Positions 61,150 to 64,000 of a DNA stretch of 64,000 nucleotides are shown here, in pieces. Every line of letters starts with the position of its first letter. The stretch's first letter is position 1. The translations under genes and the position numbers were made by a program. The notes under the pieces are model-generated. The model was not told where the DNA came from and did not search any database. It saw only the letters and a list, made by a program, of their open reading frames with translations. This DNA comes from VRUE01 sp963840565. GTDB taxonomy: Bacteria > Actinomycetota > Thermoleophilia > Solirubrobacterales > 70-9. The stretch is from contig CAWIZH010000002.1 of the NCBI GenBank assembly GCA_963840565.1, positions 124,001 to 188,000 on the forward strand, in the 5' to 3' direction.

Positions 61150-61908
61150 ATGAGCCAAGTCGGGAGTTGGGAGTGGGCGCAGCGCACGGACGGTCGCCTC
61201 GGTCGCGCCGACCGCGCCGAGCTGCTGCGCCAGGGCGTGCTGGCGCAGCTCTCGCGCTTGCCCGCCGCGGTGCGCCGTCGCTTGATCAGCGACACGAGCG
61301 TCGTCAGCCTCCCGACTCCCCCCGACACGGCGCTGGCGAAAGAGGCCGAGGAACGGGTCCGCGAGCTGTCGAAGCCGCCGCTCTACGGTCACTGCCTGCG
61401 CACCTGGGCCTTCGCCGCGCTGTTCGCCCAGCGCGACCGGGTCGATCACGACGAGGAGCTGCTCTACCTGGCCTGCGTCCTGCACGACATCGGCCTGACC
61501 GAGGCGCACGACGGGCGCGACCCGAGCGCCGCCTGCTTCGCGGTCGAGGGAGCGCGGGCCGCCCATGCGCTGCTTTGCGCGCAGCAGGCACCCGCGGAGC
61601 GCGCCCGCACCGTTGCCGAGGCGATCTCGCTGCACCTCAACATCCACGTGCCCGACCGCTACGGGCCCGAGGCTGTCCTGCTCAGCAAAGGGGTAATGCT
61701 CGACGTGGTCGGGCGCCGCATGGAGCGATTCCCTCAGGCGCCCCTGCTGGAGGTGGCCAAGAAGTGGCCGCGCGAGGGGTCGGGCGAGCTGCTCCTCGCC
61801 GACACCGAGCGCCAGGCCAAGCGCCGGCCGCAGTCTCGCGCCGCGCTGCTCCACCGCCTCGGCTTCACCAAGCTCGTCTCCGCCAACCCGCTCGACCACC
61901 TGCATTGA
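61150..61908 (+). CDS. HD-domain hydrolase (cyanamide hydratase-like)
   Basis: The 252-residue protein has the HD metal site: YGHCLRTWAFAALFA (first His), VLHDIGLTEAHDG (HD), a third His in AAHALLCAQQ and the last in AISLHLNIHVPDRYGPEAVLLSKGVMLDVVG. This motif order and length fit the cyanamide-hydratase/HD_3 family, zinc or iron hydrolases acting on small molecules. The stop overlaps the MBL gene start by 4 nt (TTGA). Confidence 0.82.
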   Translation: MSQVGSWEWAQRTDGRLGRADRAELLRQGVLAQLSRLPAAVRRRLISDTSVVSLPTPPDTALAKEAEERVRELSKPPLYGHCLRTWAFAALFAQRDRVDHDEELLYLACVLHDIGLTEAHDGRDPSAACFAVEGARAAHALLCAQQAPAERARTVAEAISLHLNIHVPDRYGPEAVLLSKGVMLDVVGRRMERFPQAPLLEVAKKWPREGSGELLLADTERQAKRRPQSRAALLHRLGFTKLVSANPLDHLH

Positions 61909-62636
61909 AGGTCGAGGCGCTGAACGTCGGCTGGGTCTCCGGCGCGGCGGCGATCTGGCGCCAGGGCGAAGACCCCGAGGCGCGCATCCGCTTCCCGGTC
62001 CCGGCCTACGTTGTCGAGACCGAGAGCGAGCGGATCCTGATCGACACCGGCCTGCATCCCGGCGCCTGTGCCGACGCGCCGGCCTTCTACGGTGGCTCGC
62101 CGGCCGCGAGCCTTTTCGAGCTAGAGCTCGATCGGCCCGTGGACGAGCAAGTCGACCCGGCGACGATTACCAAAATCGTGCTTACCCACCTGCACTACGA
62201 CCACGCGGGCGGCCTCTCGCTGCTGCCCGCGAGCATCCCGATCGTCGTCCAGCGCCGCGAATGGGAGGCGGGCGGCGAGGCCGGCGCGATCGAGCGGAAC
62301 TTCTTCTTCCCTCGCGATTACGCCGGCGACGAGCGCGAGGTGATCCTTGTTGACGGCGACCACGACCTGCTCGGCGACGGCTCGGTCGAGCTGCTGCTGA
62401 CGCCCGGGCACACCCCGGGCCATCAGTCGGTGCGCGTCGGCGAGGACCTGATCATCGGCGCCGACGTCACCCACTTCGCCTCCGGGCTGGATGACCACCG
62501 CTTCCCGGCCTTCGGCGACGACCACGCCGAGCAGCGCCGCTCCGCCGAACGCCTCCGCGCCCTGCGCGACGGCGGCACCCGCGTCATCCCCGGTCACGAT
62601 CCGGACGTGCTGCGGCCCGGCTTGGTCGCCGTTTGA
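61905..62636 (+). CDS. Metallo-beta-lactamase-fold hydrolase, AHL-lactonase-like
   Basis: The 243-residue protein starts at TTG 61905. It has the MBL motif LTHLHYDHAGG, then LTPGHTPGHQS, DLIIGADVTH, and the C-terminal His of VIPGHDPD. The N-terminal ILIDTGLHPG loop and overall length resemble N-acyl-homoserine-lactone lactonases. It likely has a two-metal centre in the cytosol and hydrolyses a lactone or ester. Co-transcribed with the HD gene. Confidence 0.88.
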   Translation: MKVEALNVGWVSGAAAIWRQGEDPEARIRFPVPAYVVETESERILIDTGLHPGACADAPAFYGGSPAASLFELELDRPVDEQVDPATITKIVLTHLHYDHAGGLSLLPASIPIVVQRREWEAGGEAGAIERNFFFPRDYAGDEREVILVDGDHDLLGDGSVELLLTPGHTPGHQSVRVGEDLIIGADVTHFASGLDDHRFPAFGDDHAEQRRSAERLRALRDGGTRVIPGHDPDVLRPGLVAV

Positions 62637-62658
62637 CCCGGCCAATGCCGGCTCGGAC

Positions 62659-63588
62659 TCAGTCGCCCGGAAAATCGCGCACGAGGCTCGCGCGGAAGCC
62701 CGGGCCGGTGAGCGCGATCGGGTCGGCGCCCAGGAGCGCCACTTTCAGCGAGCCGCTCCACGCGGGCGGACCTTTCCGGCGCCGTTTGAACGAAGCGCTG
62801 CCGCTGAACGGCCACGGCGGGCGCACGCTGGCGGTGCCCTTCGCGTGGTTGAAGAGGAAGCTGGAGGTGGGCGCCGACAGCGCCGCGAGGCGGAAGATCC
62901 TCATCGATTCCCGGTTTTCTGAGAGGCCGCCGGCGAAGAAGGTGTAGTTATGGCCCTTGGGGCCTCGCATGGCACCAGCGCTGAAGCCGGCCCGCGACCT
63001 CCGGTCCGATGCCTTCAGCGTCGCGACGTCTTTCCTTTCCGCCGAGGCTCGATGCGGAATGGTCGGGGGAGGGGGGACGACGTTCTTGCCGCCCCGGGTA
63101 CCGCAATTCCAGCGAGGGGTGATTTCCATCTCGCCCTTTGCTTCGGTCGCGTCGAGCCGGACGTATTCGCGCTCGCCGGTCAGTTTGATCGTCCCGGAGA
63201 AGATCCCTTCCCGGTCCGTCCTGGCTTCGTCTTTACAGCCCTTCGGGGGCTGTTCGCTGCTGATCGTCTTGGTCGGCGAAAAGGTGACTGAAACTTCCCC
63301 GAGGGTGCCGAATTTGGCGACCAGACCGCTTGGCGAGGGTTCTCCCTTGACCTGGTAGCTGACGTACTGGTGGTTGCCGATGATCGTCAGGGTGACGTCG
63401 CCGGCGTAGGTTTCGAGCTGAGCTATGAGCCCATGGCCGGCTCCGAGTTCGAATTCGATCCAGACTTCCGGGTCGGGCCGCGAAGTGGCGGCTTCACTTG
63501 GCGCCCGCGAGGCGCCCGCGAATGACCCCGGGATCGCGAGGAGCAAGGCGCCGGCGAGAAGGAGGACGAGGATCGGCGCTCGGCGCAT
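62659..63588 (-). CDS. Secreted protein, paralogue of the 53616-54956 gene
   Basis: The 309-residue protein from ATG 63586-63588 has a signal peptide (RRAPILVLLLAGALLLAIPGSFA). Blocks WIEFELGAGHGLIAQLETYAGDVTLTII, LVAKFGTLGEVSVTFSPTK and the C-terminal WPFSGSASFKRR...PAWSGSLKVALLGADPIALTGPGFRASLVRDF match in order the secreted protein next to the RHS locus. It is unbroken, so it serves as a template for judging that copy's ends. Function unknown; a beta-sandwich is likely. Confidence 0.7.
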   Translation of the reverse strand: MRRAPILVLLLAGALLLAIPGSFAGASRAPSEAATSRPDPEVWIEFELGAGHGLIAQLETYAGDVTLTIIGNHQYVSYQVKGEPSPSGLVAKFGTLGEVSVTFSPTKTISSEQPPKGCKDEARTDREGIFSGTIKLTGEREYVRLDATEAKGEMEITPRWNCGTRGGKNVVPPPPTIPHRASAERKDVATLKASDRRSRAGFSAGAMRGPKGHNYTFFAGGLSENRESMRIFRLAALSAPTSSFLFNHAKGTASVRPPWPFSGSASFKRRRKGPPAWSGSLKVALLGADPIALTGPGFRASLVRDFPGD

Positions 63589-63654
63589 CAAGTGAGCATA
63601 TGCCGCCAGATGCCAGCACCGCATCGGATGGCGGCGATTGGGTATGAGGAAGTA

Positions 63655-64000
63655 GTGCCTCGCTTTTTCTCGACCCTCGCCATGTTGCTGGCCGCCGTCG
63701 CGATGGCTCCGCTGCCCGCCGACGGGGCGCCGGGCCCAGCCGCGCCGCCGAGCTGCGCCGAAGGGCCGGAGCGGGTCGGCAACACGATCGAGGGCACGCC
63801 CTGCGCCGACACCATCGTCGCCCCGCCCGGCGTCGCCTCGGTCAGTGGCGGCGGCGGCAACGACACGATCGTGCCGGGCCCGATCTCTGCCGCCGTCTCC
63901 TCCTGCCCGTCCGGCTGCCGGCTCGGCGTTGGCAGCCAGACCTTCGAAGGCGGCCCCGGCAACGACATCGTCTTCGGCGAGCGCGGCAACGACACCCTGC
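63655..64000 (+). CDS. Secreted GGxGxD (RTX-like) repeat protein, 3' part outside window
   Basis: GTG 63655 follows a GAGGAAG RBS. It encodes a signal peptide (PRFFSTLAMLLAAVAMAPLPADG), then CAEGPERVGNTIEGTPCADTIV, GGGGNDTIVPG and GGPGNDIVFGERGNDTL. The last are calcium-binding nonapeptide (RTX-type) turns. The frame is open at the window edge. Probably a surface or secreted calcium-binding protein; total length unknown. Confidence 0.75.
   Translation, partial: MPRFFSTLAMLLAAVAMAPLPADGAPGPAAPPSCAEGPERVGNTIEGTPCADTIVAPPGVASVSGGGGNDTIVPGPISAAVSSCPSGCRLGVGSQTFEGGPGNDIVFGERGNDTL

Overview
The window looks like chromosomal DNA of a high-GC actinobacterium, most probably of the Thermoleophilia/Solirubrobacterales type. 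Evidence is the GC-rich third positions, frequent GTG/TTG starts, and the gene families present: DUF1015, DUF2252, NHL/RHS giant proteins, small winged-helix regulators and GGxGxD secreted proteins. The taxonomic call is inference from gene content; no rRNA gene is present. Three tRNAs (Pro-TGG, Arg-TCT, His-GTG) mark the backbone.

Layout. 1-8,000 is ordinary metabolism: a partial class IV aminotransferase, a thiolase, an HxlR-regulated MFS exporter, and a five-gene minus-strand run (Nudix, SDR, OsmC, PduO-type cobalamin adenosyltransferase, DUF1015). 8,020-11,410 is an accessory patch of lower GC beside tRNA-Pro: a LexA-box-controlled HTH/LAGLIDADG-like gene, then a two-gene unit whose second product carries a PD-(D/E)xK nuclease signature. 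11,500-23,400 is mixed backbone (MsrA, a membrane GT-C-like protein, 1-Cys peroxiredoxin, an FAD oxidoreductase, sterol-desaturase-like, secreted and tiny membrane proteins). 23,583-24,652 is a complete IS481-type element with a 6-bp target duplication. 24,750-30,550 holds aquaporin/HD, DUF2252, gene remnants, a GGDEF plus degenerate HD-GYP protein and a LuxR protein. 30,570-33,440 is an unusual overlapping pair: a membrane TPR-like protein and a zinc-ribbon/macro-domain protein. 33,689-40,612 has acyl-CoA dehydrogenase, a HigBA-like toxin-antitoxin pair, a TetR gene with clear operators, HAD, ORF6N and GST genes.

41,000-55,000 is a polymorphic-toxin-like locus: two winged-helix regulators, a 2,812-residue secreted NHL/RHS protein with a variable C-terminal tip, a membrane protein in the immunity position, then an orphan RHS-core/C-terminal cassette embedded in a tandem duplication. 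55,293-64,000 returns to backbone (methyltransferase, Ogt, TIG/PASTA secreted protein, GlxA-type regulator, HD and MBL hydrolases, secreted proteins), interrupted by a lower-GC gene for a 703-residue zinc-ribbon/nuclease-like protein.

About ten otherwise convincing genes are broken by one-base indels in GC-rich runs. I read most of these as assembly or sequencing errors rather than decay. The exceptions are the RHS-side pseudogenes, where one copy can be compared with an intact copy. The strongest candidates for undescribed biology are the tRNA-Pro two-gene nuclease unit, the TPR/macro pair, the RHS tip-switching region and the solo zinc-ribbon nuclease.
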